Origin: Hemibagrus wyckioides
Lineage: Eukaryota; Chordata; Actinopteri; Siluriformes; Bagridae
Direction: 5' to 3'
Assembly: GCF_019097595.1 (NCBI RefSeq)
Contig: NC_080727.1
Location: 13,508,501-13,572,500, forward strand
Length of the DNA: 64,000 nucleotides
Position 1 is the first letter of the stretch. Each line of letters opens with the position of its first letter. A model generated the notes under the pieces. The model had not been told where the DNA came from. It did not search any database and saw only the letters and a list, made by a program, of their open reading frames with translations. A program made the position numbers and the translations under genes. Positions 12,301-25,100 of this stretch are shown here, piece by piece.

Positions 12301-15300
12301 CCTCCACACCAAACTCACTTGTTGGACCTTGCTTTGTGCACATGTTGGAACAGGAAGGGGTCATCCCCAAACTGTTCCCACAAAGTTGGGAGCATGAAAT
12401 TGTCTAAAATGTCTTGGTATACTAAAGCATTAAGAGCTCCTTTCACTGGAAATAAGGGGCCAAGCCCAACTCCTGAAAAACAACACCTGAATTCAATGAC
12501 TTGGAGGGTGTCCTAAAACTTTTGGCAATAGAGTGTATTTTGGGTTCACCTGCACAGATCTGATCGAATTCCACACAGCAGTCAAATGCAGCAATTACAG
12601 AGCGGTACTTCAAGAGGTGAAAGTTTTTTCTTTCAATTCAAAAATTCTTGATAGTCACACCAGATGATATCTGATAACTTCAGGCAACCCTCATAAGTGA
12701 ATTCTGAAAAATCGATAAATGCCAACGCTTTGGTTTTTGGTTAGGACTGCAAGATGTTTTTTGAAGTCATGCCAAATGTTTCAAAAATAAGATAACTCAA
12801 AGACGGTTTGATAATATATGATAGATAGCACAGTTTTTCAACGTTGCTCAGGATTTTTCCATTTTTCTAAACGGAAAATAAGTAAATCTGACGAAAAAGG
12901 AGCATTACCAAGATATTTTCAAAGTGTACCAAGATGCAATTTATCACAATAGTGAGATCATATTGTCCGGTGCTCATCACCCACTAACGCATTCATATTT
13001 GTTAACTTACAAATACCAGTTAGTTTTAAGCTTTTTTACAAGGTCACAAACCGGCACAGAGGAAATTAAGTGTCTGTATGATGGATGATCCAAACAGGGA
13101 AAGAAGACAAATCAACATGAAAGAAGGACCATGAATAATGCAAGCAAAAAGAGAGTGTCATAACAATCCGCTAAACAGGAAGACAAGAGAAAAGCACTGC
13201 AGAAGTGAAAGCAACAGTCAAATCATTTTCCTGTACGGAGCATTAAACAATGATTACAGATGACCAGAACACACAAGGTTTCAGAATGTCTTTTTTCTTT
13301 GCACTTAGATTAAAGGATTTTAAACCAGATGACACAGCATGCAATAAACAGGAACTGAGAGTCGCTCTATGACTGGCTGACTCGGCTCTGTGTTTTATTT
13401 TGGACAGCGAGAGGAAAGAAAACCGCGGGGGTCAGCCGACAAAACACGGCGGTCTCTGTTCACTATTTATGGAATGCAACAGGAGACGACTTGCTAATGG
13501 AAAACTTGCCACTCTATTTTATACACAGCTTCACTTTGACCCGTTATCCAGAAGCACAGGTCAGCTGGTGCAGCGGAAAGTCCGGAGCAGTAAAATGAAC
13601 TTGTTGAGAGCTAGTATAACGTTTCAGATATGCTAGCTGAAGCCCAAAAAACATTCATTAGTACATAACAGAGCTTTTTAATGCTTAATGCAGGAGCAGT
13701 ATCTGCAAATGAATGCAGAAGGATTTGTGCAGGAAAAAAATAATCTATGCATTTTAATAAAAGATGACCAAATTAAATATTGTCTATTTACATCCATGTG
13801 AAGTGAAGAGGAAGCATGAGTACATGCAAAATAAATGAAAGGTCTTAAACAGTCAACCCTTTTAAAAATCACATATTTTATATAGTTAAATGATGTTAAC
13901 TGTGCACTTGTGTAATTATCGTGGTAGCTTAGTGGATAAGGTGTTGGGTTACTGATCAGAAGGTTGTGATTTTGAATCCCAGGTCAACCAAAAGCTGCCG
14001 CTGTTGGGCCCTTGAGCAAGTCCCTTAACCCTCAATTGCTCAGATGTTTAAAAAAAAATAAGTCGCTCTGGATAAGGGCGTCTGCCAAATGCCAGAAATG
14101 TAAATGTAATGATAGCCATGTCAAACATAATCTATAAATAAATAAATATAATGGAAAACATTCTTGACTTAGGACGAAAGAGTGAGGAATCGGAGCATCT
14201 TTCAACCACAAAGCACTAGTAGAAACTTCACTAATACCAGATGGGAAGTTAATACCGAAGAGATGCACAACCGTCAATCATTTCATATTCAAAAATCGGG
14301 GGTGGGATTACAAGTTGTCTGCTCTTTTTTTTTTTCAGAATCTCTCATTCACTGATCTTATAATGTTGAGCACTTGATATGAACCTTATTATAATTAAGA
14401 CCAGACCTGCTTTTCTTTCTTTTTCTTAAACTTGAAAGGAACAGACGCTGGAGAAAATTAAATTCAGGGTGTTTCGAGTTAACATCTGGAGCAGCGACAG
14501 AAACGAACCACTAAGAAGTGGAGCATTCGCCCGTATGCGGGATGAATTCACGGGTTCAATCGATACTAAAAGAGATGATGGAATTGTGTGATATTCATTT
14601 TTTTTCCCCATCCTGCAAATCCTTTAAAAAGCTTTAGGTATTGAGAAATAAGTCATTAAAGTGTACAAAACATAAGTGAATTTTATAGTATGCATTTTTA
14701 TAGTTTACACAAAGTTTGCCTGACTTAAGTGCACTTTTGTCTAAGCAGGCTTTAGTATACAAGCATACCTGCATAGTTTTCTTACCAGTACTTTAATTTC
14801 TACATTTTATTTTAAATATTACATATCAACATTATTAAAAATCATTTTGAAATATCTTTTGTACATATACATTGATTTAAGTGTAATTCATTACAGCACA
14901 GTAAAGTATATTTTGTATAATTATTTACAGATGCACAAAAATGCACATAATTACACATGCTCTTTACTCATATTCATTATTAAATTTATATTCATACCAC
15001 TGTATTTGATCAGTAACTGTTTTGCTTTCACATGCTGCATTTTTTCTTTTCTCATCAAGTCATTGTTCCTCTGCACAGCCGGTTTATTTCATTTTGTTTA
15101 TTTGCACAGCTTTTTCCACTTTATCTTAGTTTTCTTGTCTCAATTTTTATTTTTTATCGTATTCTATTTCATTTTATTTAATTATGTTCGATTTAATTTT
15201 TTTAATAAGACAGTCGTAAAAAAGCAAACTGTGCCTGACCGAGTATGTGACGGACGGATAAAAAAATTGACTATTTAAGTGTCATTTATTACAGCATACT

Positions 15301-18300
15301 GAAGTAGAAAATATTGAAAGTTTGAAAGTATTACTTTAAAATATAAATTTTTGGGGAAAAAAAAACTACCAAAAATTATTGACTACATTTCTAGATGGTT
15401 AACTGTACCTGATTTAACTTTAACTCTTTCAAATAAAACGTAAACTTTAGGGGGAAAAAAAGAAAGTAGACTTAAACAAATCTCTGCAAATGAAGCTAAT
15501 TTTGATCTCTCCAACAGAAATTCTCCAACTGTAGAAACCAAAAACTGAAACCTCCATGATATTCTAGCGATTTTCTATCAACATCTGAATACAATTAAAA
15601 CCCGAACAATGTGAGACTCTGAAACAGAAACGGTGAGAAATCTTAAGTTACTGAAAGCCACAGTGTTTTCTCCACAGTGGAAATTCCAGTTGTCTATTTA
15701 TATTTCCCACATCGCTCAGCCTTTCGCTCTACCACATCCCGGCATGTGTGGAATAGGTGTAATGTAACTTAGCCTGCACTTATGACCTTTCTGTGTCCTC
15801 TTTCACCTCGCATCTGATCTGCTATCTTGACAAAGACAGCTAGCTGTGTTGAAGACGTCCACCGAGCGTCCGACGATTTCCAAATAAGCCCTTCAAGAGC
15901 TGCGAGATTCAGTCACGTAGTCAAAGTCACGGCGGTTTACAAATCTAATCCAAATTACGATGATTTTTAGTTTTCAACCTGCAATATGCCAACACAATTA
16001 AACTAATTACAGTGAAGAGCTTAATCACATCACCCAAAACCAACGTGTCAATTTCTTTTTTTGCTCTTTTAACACTCCAGGTGCTTTCACGCCTATTAGT
16101 CTGTGTGCAGAGTACTACACAATTCACACTACACAATTAAACCAAGCAATACAAATGTCTAAGGGGCATGTAGAGCCAAAAAGAGACATTCAGAATTTTA
16201 ATGGTCAGAGCAAAGATGTTAAAGCTTGCCAAGTTTAAATAAATAAATTAATAAATAATAATTTAAATGAAAAAGAAAAAAAAAACTGCAAAAATCACCA
16301 GAGTACAAAACACACTGAGCCGCTAAATAAATGATTAAATAACTATATAAATAACCCGTTTAAAACATTTTGTGAGCTTTTATTTGCTTTCACGGCACAT
16401 CTACAGTTCCAGTTATTGCGTTTAAACCTCACACACAAAACCGTATGATGTCATTAGTGTATAACCAATTTATTTCCAGAAAACTACATGATATACTGTA
16501 GTGAGAAGTGTGAGACTTTCTAGCAGCTTCATTTTACAGCTTGATTTCCACCTGTAGGATGTACTTCTGTCTTCTTTCTTCTAACAGAGCCCCAGGAAAG
16601 ACAACACAGCTACACAGAAATGCTTTCAGTGAGAAACGACATGATTGATTATTGATGGTGCAAACGTTCTTTCTTTTTCACCCCACAGGATTTTTCAGCT
16701 GTCCTTTGTTTATTGGCCAAAAGGCTGTACTTTTTGATTTCTCCATTTTCATAAAGTCTAGGTTGGAAAAATGGACAAGCGGAAGGATTCGAGTGAGTTT
16801 GACAAGGGCCAAATTGTGATGGCTAGACGGCTGGATCAGAGCATCTCCAAAACTGCAGCTCTTGTGGGGTGTTCCTGGTCTGCAGTGGTCAGTATCTATC
16901 AAAAGTGGTCCAAGGAAGGAACAGTGGTGAACTGGCGACAGGGTCATGGGCGGCCAAGGGTCATTGATGTACGTGGGGAGTGACGTAGCTTCGCATCTAA
17001 ACACTCACTTACATATTTTTTTAATTTTATTTTTAGAGAAACCTTTATTAATCCCCCTTTTGGGAAATTCATAAAATCATGATTATAAAATAAGTTGTAG
17101 AAATGATACCATGTACTAAAATGAAATGGAAAAAATGTTGTGTCTGATTACCAAGAAATACAAAATGGGCAAACACACATACACACACACACAGTGAGTG
17201 GACTCTGCAACCGGTGATTTAGTTCAGCAAAAATGAAGAGGTGCAACTCGAGACTTTATAAACATCGTCCACTGAATTGTTGAGTAACAGAGTCCCTCCC
17301 TGAGTAATGCTCACCATCCATACAGGAAACTATATCCATTCCTCAATCTCACGTCTAATCTAAATATTTATCCTTGCGCTTATCTCCAAATGTCCCATTT
17401 CTGGTAAGAGATAAGCTAAAAACTAACAGTTTTCGAGTAAACACTCAGATTTCTCGACCCTGGTGCTTTTACAGTTACTACAAGCATCCATCAGCAAGCA
17501 GTGATCAAACAGCTCTGTAACCCAAACTGCACTTAAAGCTCATCAGGAGTAAAAAGCCCATCAGGGAAGCAGTGACCAATCCGCCTCCACCCAACACTTC
17601 ATGTAAACCTTTAACTGTTATCTGATCGAATTCTTCCTCCACACAGTATTATTTAAAGAACCGGATGAGACGTATAAACCAAGAGCACCGTCTTTATACA
17701 CCCAGAAATGTTGCTCTTACATACACACTTGAAAAGGTTGGAGAATATCACTTACAATGTTTAGATACAAAAATAGAAAAAAGGAAAGAATGTGTTTCCT
17801 AAAAGACATCGTCTGAGGAATACAACAGCTCCCTAAAATAACCACACACACAGCCAGACAAGGACAGACCCACAAACACAAATCTACATTACACAGACAC
17901 ACAAAGACCCAGACAAAAACACACACACCCGGCCATACACACAGACACACTAAGACCTAGACACAAAGAGCGCAACTACAGACAAACACAGAACCCGCCC
18001 CCCCCCAAGACACAAAGACCAGGATGCAAATACACTCACAGACCCCCGACCACAGACACTCACAGACCCCCGACCACAGACACACACAGACCCCCGACCA
18101 CAGACACACACAGAGCCAGACACAAAAACACACACAGACCCAGACACAAAAACACTCACAGACCCCCGACCACAGACACAAACAGACCCCCGTCCACAGA
18201 CACACAGAGACCCAGACACAAAAACTCACAGACCCCCGACCACAGACACACACAGACCCAGACACAAAAACACTCACAGACCCCCGACCACAGACACATA

Positions 18301-21300
18301 CACCCCAACACACACAAACAAACAAAGACCCAGATACAAAAGCACACACAGACCTCCCCACATACACAGACCCTCACACAAACACACAGCCCCACCCACC
18401 CTCACTCACAAACACAGACCCCCCACAAACCCCCACCCACATTTTAAACAACAAGAAGAATTGCACTTCAAGTGTCTGGATGATTCACTTCATCAACTGA
18501 GAAAAACCCACAGTTATGTGGAATGTTGGACACTTCATGCACTCAACACTCACAGCTTTGCTTACGTAGCAGAAGAGGGGCGGGGCTACCAGGCACTGAC
18601 ACTGAATGAGAAAAAAATGCAAGATGGCTGACACTCACATGAACAAACCATCTTATGAAGGTCTTAAAATTAATCCAGTTTGTGTGATTGATTATTCAAC
18701 ATTCTGTTTGAGGTCATTTCCCCCATCAACTGGGTTACGACTTAGACTTAATTGGTGTACTGGTGCATGGCAAAAAAAAAAAAAAAGCATAAAGAACCTA
18801 TAAAAACTATTCGAATAAACAAACATTTTAAAAATCAAAGAAAATAATTGCAAAACAGTGCTCACATCTTGATTTAAAAAAAAGGAAGAATTATTAACAT
18901 AGAACATTATGTACAACTGCACTATTGTGACCAAAAGTTTGCACAACCCTCGTTCAGGTATTTCAGCCAGCCGTTACTGCATAAAATCAATCACCACAGA
19001 CACACCGTCAGTAGAATAAAGAAGCTATAAACTGAGCACGGTCACAGGATACCACCTTTGCTACAAGCCGGTGGTCTTTCGAGGTCATCTGTATCTGCTA
19101 TTATTCTGAGACAGAAGATTACAGAAGCAAAAAGTGTCTAGTGCTCCACCATGAAGCACTAGACACACAAAAGTGCTTGGACATGTCATTCCAAAACCAT
19201 GAGCATTAATAAGTGTAAAGGCGAGACGTCCACATACTTTCGGACCATACCGTGTCCAACAATCATGGCCAACAATTCAATCAGCCTCCCAGTGCAGATA
19301 AAGTGAATCCGACTAACACAACAAAGACTTGATGTGAATTTAAATGGTGGGTGAAGATGGAAGCACATCTTCACTGAACTGTGAACTGACTAGAGGTTGC
19401 AGAGGTCTGGAACAGCACCCCCTTTACCTCAACACAATCCTTCACATCTCGAGGTTTAATATTCCCGCCCACAACCTGCCATCAGTTCCTACTCAGCGAG
19501 GCAGGAGGTCCCCTTTTCCTGAAACTTCAAAATGACTGTTCCCCAGTGACGGATTCTGCTGTGCAGATTGAGCTTGAAAGTTCACCAAGGACTAACCTCT
19601 TCTGTGAACACATAACTACCAACTAGTCCCTTCTTCTAAATCTGCACCTACACCAGCTCTTTTTTTTTTTTACTTTGTGTTGTCCTCTGTCTTGTATATC
19701 ACTTTGCTTATTGCAAAATCCTCATCATAAATGAGTAAATTTAAATGTAGATCACGAACATGTTCACTATCGGCCCCTTTTGGGGCATGTCCGGCAAAAA
19801 AAAAAAAAATTAGTCAGGCAGATAATAAGGGCAGGGAGGCGGTCAGTAAAGAAAGCAGACTGAATGTACTTTGTTAGTCTGAAAATCTCTCACACTAGAC
19901 GAAAACAATTCTCTAGTCAACTGCACAAGACTATATATTTTTTTTTATTAATTTGCATAAAATGCAGAGGAACTCCATTTCCACCCGCTCCTTAAGGAAT
20001 TCACCCTTCAGTTATTTTCACTGTCTTTTAAACAAAACAGGGCTGTGCGAAAGAGTGCTTTCGGAGTCACGGGTTGCACATCCACTACCATCCCACTGAG
20101 CTAGTTTAGAATCAGATCAGCACATGCCGCTTTAAAGCTCCAAAGCCAGTTCAGCTGAGTCAGCAGTCCATCCGAACACATGCAAATGTGCAAAATTTTA
20201 GAACCGACATCTATTTAAATAATAATAAGGATATAATGGGATACACAGATGTAAGGGTCATTTATACACACACACACACACACACTATATTATTATTATT
20301 ATATATATATATATATGCATATGCGTTTTACCGTTAACAGAGCAGCCTTAAAAAAAAAACAATAAACTGGAAATGTAAATGTAGCCTCGGAACAATCTGT
20401 GCATGAATTTGAGTCACTAATTATATATTTACACCCACAAGTGAATCAAAATGGCTTTACAAAGCAAAATGATGTGATGCCACTGAGGGACGCTGAAGCG
20501 TCAGCTACGTGCTCTCCTTACATTTTAGAAACATTACAGAACTACAATTGGCAATATTCAGACACCAGACATGGTCTGCGTTAGGAAAAAGAGGGAAAGT
20601 ATTCTTTTAACAAAAACAGCACTTGTGCAGAAAGCTCAGATTTCTGCGGCTGAATGAAAGCCAAGTGGATCAAGTGCTCATGAAGCAGCGATACAGCGTG
20701 TGAACCAGTGGAAGCACTGCTCAGCTTTCAGACCAACAGCTACTTGTATTCGCAGGCTGAAGCAGTGCAGCTTGAGAAGGGACCAGACTTTCACCTGGTT
20801 ATGTCTGCTTTATGCTCACTTTCCCTCAAGTGCCAGTTGGTGGTAAAACATTTTCATACCAACTGCTGACCTCTGAAACTCTAGATATGAAATGAGGCAG
20901 GAAAAGATATCTGTGAAGAATAAGAGTGGTAAGTGACTCATACAACAAGAACCGTGTAATGCTGAAAATGTTCCATCTACCAGTGAGTTTGTTCACTATG
21001 TATGAATATTCATACAAAACCCAGTGCTCATAAAAATTCATGAGCTGACTTGGATGATGGGTTGGAATTGGTAAAAAAAAAAATTACAGTTATTACCAAT
21101 TGCAACTGGAAGCAATTTCATCCTCCCAACATATCCCACCCTTCACTTACCTACTTGAGCATCTTGCTAAAAAACATCTTTTCAAAATGCTGCACTCTTA
21201 CTCTGAGCAAAAAAGTGCTCTCTGCCCTCTTCCACATACATGAGCTCACAGCTGCTTATGATGGGCTTGTGTCATGATCATTGACGAGAGAGAGACAGAA

Positions 21301-21304
21301 AGAA

Positions 21305-21370
<66 letters not shown>

Positions 21371-21373
21371 TGG

Positions 21374-21410
<37 letters not shown>

Positions 21411-22029
21411 TGGGAGGGAGAGAGAGAGAGCCCATTCATAAGTTGCTTACACATCTGCACTTGATTACATACTACACAGTTACAGAAGGGAACCAGTTCA
21501 GAAGGGCACTATCCGGTGTCACCAAGATGAAGAAGGCTTCCTTCTGAGTCTGGTTCCTCTCAAGGTTTCTTCCTCGTAATCACGTCAGGGAGTTTTATCC
21601 TCACTACCGTTACCTCTGGCTTGCTCATAATTGATATATATAAATTCTAAACTTTAGAATTTGTATTCTAAATTTTTGTCCATTGTCAAAAGGGCTATAC
21701 AAAAAAAAAAATTGATTTGAGATTCACATTGTTCACTATGGAACATATAAGAGTTATAAGAGTTTGTCCTTGCCACCGTCGCAGGCTTGCTAATTAGGGC
21801 TAAATTTACAAATTTATATCTTCCTGTAAAGCTGCTTAGCATCATTGTCCATTGTTTAAATGCTATACAAATAGGATTGAATTGAATTGTGCTCTCTTGG
21901 ACTCACATTGCTGGCTGTGGCACATCATCAGGATTAAAACTCATCACTAGAATATTGGGTGAACTATTTAGCTTTCCTATAGCACTACTCAGGAACAGAT
22001 CAGGCTGCTAATTCTAAGTGAAAAAGCAG

Positions 22030-22127
<98 letters not shown>

Positions 22128-25100
22128 CACACACATTCAGGATATAAATATTTGCATTTAAATTGATCCCTAATTAGCAAGCCAGCCACGACAGTTTCAA
22201 GGACAAACCCCCTGAGACGGATCCACTATTGTTATGAGATGAATAAACCCATGTATGAATATGAGCAAAGAAAAACAAGCTTTATCAGAGATTACGGAGA
22301 GGTTTTGTGCTTGGGGAACAAATGAGGGATTTATTTAAAGCTTTGTGGTGAAAACAGCTTATTTCATCACACATTTTAAGTAAATAATTACAAAGCTTTG
22401 TGCATCATTGTAATCTAGTGTCTGTGATTAATGAGCGAATCAATGAATTTCAATAGCATGGAATAACACACAAAGCTCAATACTAGCCCTGTAATTGCTT
22501 CGAAATACAGCAAAATTAAAACCTTTTCAAGTAAAATATCTTTGTCAAATTTATCTAATAATAAAGCTTTGTTGTTATGAGATTATTACTAAGCCTATAG
22601 CGAGGAAATGAAGGAAGAGAGGAAATGGCAACAAGGCGGAAAGATGTTTAATATTACAAGGAATAGTGCCTTGCTTTGCTATTGCTTTGCAATAATGAAA
22701 TATCCCACTGTCAAAAGTTCAGTTATTTTGACATGAGAATTAGTTCATAAGTAATTTTTAAAAAAAATATATGTTTGATTATATTTCTAGAAATAAGATA
22801 CATTATTGTGCAAATAGAAAGACAAGCATAAAAAATGCGTTAAACCAGTTAGAAAAAAAAAATAGTAACAATTATTTAAGAAAAAAAGATTATACATAGC
22901 AGCAAATAAAATCAAAATGTACACAAAAATGTATGAAGTAATTCTCGTGTGAATTTTGAAAACAGAACATGTCGTTAAACATGGCACTAATCGGTGTGAT
23001 ATTAAACATGTGGTCATTTTCTCAACTTTCCACATTGTCGCCATTTCCTCAGGGTGAAAGTGTGTTAAATCTCCATTAAATCTCATTACTAGAGCTAGAG
23101 CCATGTGGCATGCGGGTGAAAATACAGCCAGAGGCAGAAGCCAAGCGTCCTGCATTACCTCTCAGCTCTCTGTACAAGACCTGTCTCTGGAGAACCACAT
23201 AGAAAAGAACCATGGAGAACTGCAAAGGAGGCCTGGAGAAAGTCTCAGCGCAGATAAACAACAGCTGTTAAAATCGCTCCAGATTACCCGAAAGCCTCAG
23301 CCGTTTGTCATGAAGTTAACTGCAAAAGCAGTCCCAATCTCATGGAGAAGCCATGTGAGCTCCCAGAATGAAAGCTCGGTGTAAAACTGCTGTGCTAACA
23401 CATACCAGATAAAATCTTGCTCAATTATAGATGAACATTCACCATGTAACACACATGCACACAACTGGAGCAGGAAATAAATGCACTCTACTTGTCAATT
23501 TCTGACCCGAAGACACCAAACACGACCTGGTTCTCAGAGTTGGACAAATACTGGGCCAATCAAGTAACCAAACAATGGAATAAATGGTGAAAGAGCACCT
23601 CCCAAGCATGGTATGTGCCAAACCCTTCAATAATACTCCTTAGCTACTCAGGGATGTTAACTACCACAGACCTCCTTTTTATAGGGTGCCCTTACTTTTG
23701 TCCTAATGGAATTTCTCGTTTTCATTTACTGACCTTTCTTTCAGGTCAAGATTCAAATTACTGAGCTTCCTTATATATAAATCTACATTGCAGAATGAAT
23801 GCTCTTCAAGAATGCCACAATGCTCCTGAAAACGATTTATGAATAAATTTGTCTGTATCGAGAGTGAGAAATGAGGTGTACATTTTATTCTTGGTCTGAA
23901 ATGTTGGATTCAGTAGTGGTCCAGGTTCAACATCACACCAGGTAATTTATCAATTATTTCATTACATTGTTGGTCACAAGAATTTCAGATAATAAATTAC
24001 TTAGTACAGAGTATACAACTAAATATTATATTCTTGCACAAAAAAGCATGTTTATCTACCACAAGCATTGCAGACCCAGTTCAACCAGCACATTTACAGC
24101 CAGTGTGGACTATTTATAGTTAAAGATGCCTATAAATAGTCAAAACTATGCAGAAACTATTAAACGATCTAAAAAATATCTATAATGTTGAAGCAAAACT
24201 GCTTTACACCAACTAAATACCTCTGAATACATGGGGCAGATTTGAATGTCTCTTGTTACAAATTCATAATGAAGGCCATATGGATCACGTCTGAGAACAA
24301 TGCAACTTTTCCGAGAAATAATAAGCAATACGGTGCCAATTATTAGCATTAGCAGGCACAATGACTAACAAAAAAAAAAAAAAAAGCGAACTATCCAGGA
24401 ATCCATGTACATGCGTCAGAAAGTTGGATTTTCTGGACAACTTCATCCAGCATCACCACATCCCAGCATTTTGACCCTTCTAAACACAACCCAAGAACAT
24501 TTTGTGCTGGAATGTGTCTGTTCTCCCCCAAAACACCGTCCCCTAACAGCCTCCACAGACATTCTGGCTAAGCTGCAGAGCTCTTGGGAGATGTTCCACA
24601 GCGCCACGCTGAAGATTGATGGGGATCAGTTTACAGAAGATGTGGTGCAGCCTCAGAGAGCGCACGGGTCACAATCGAGCAAATCACGAGCTTATGCCTG
24701 TAAAGGCAAAAGAATGAAATGCTAAAAATAGATGTTTTTTTTCCTCTCGGCATGCACTAGACCATGTCTTGCATTCTTCTGGAGACCTGAACTGGTCCAA
24801 AGAGCTCATTTTCACAGAAATAGCCTTCTCTGTTCTAATAATAGACTAGAAAAGAGACTGATTGGACTAGAAATTCCAGCGTTGTCAAAATAGTTCTATA
24901 TTCTGCTACTCTAAACACATTACGACTGCCAGTGGATTTAAATGCATTAACTAAGCAAACATTGAAGAAATATATATACACTATATAGCCAAAAATATCG
25001 GAACACTCGAATACCGAATATTCCATTCCAAAACCATGGGCATTATAATTACTGTGAAGGCACTCCAGTAGATTTTGGACTGTGGCTGTGTGGATTTGTG

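Noticed and set aside
14847..15278. 143-codon frame rich in Ile, Phe, Tyr
   Set aside because: Low-complexity translation of AT-rich DNA. No membrane-protein family pattern, and overlapping frames are equally open.
18024..18500. 158-codon open frame with [13 protein letters not shown] repeats
   Set aside because: It lies wholly in a CA-rich minisatellite whose main period is 24 bp, which keeps frames open on both strands. No start context, domain or neighbouring coding signal.
23103..23384. 93-codon plus-strand frame
   Set aside because: Not recognised, with no supporting signals. Left unannotated as probable chance.
24405..24725. 106-codon plus-strand frame
   Set aside because: No recognisable domain, no splice or promoter support, and it sits among decayed repeats in an intron of the opposite strand.
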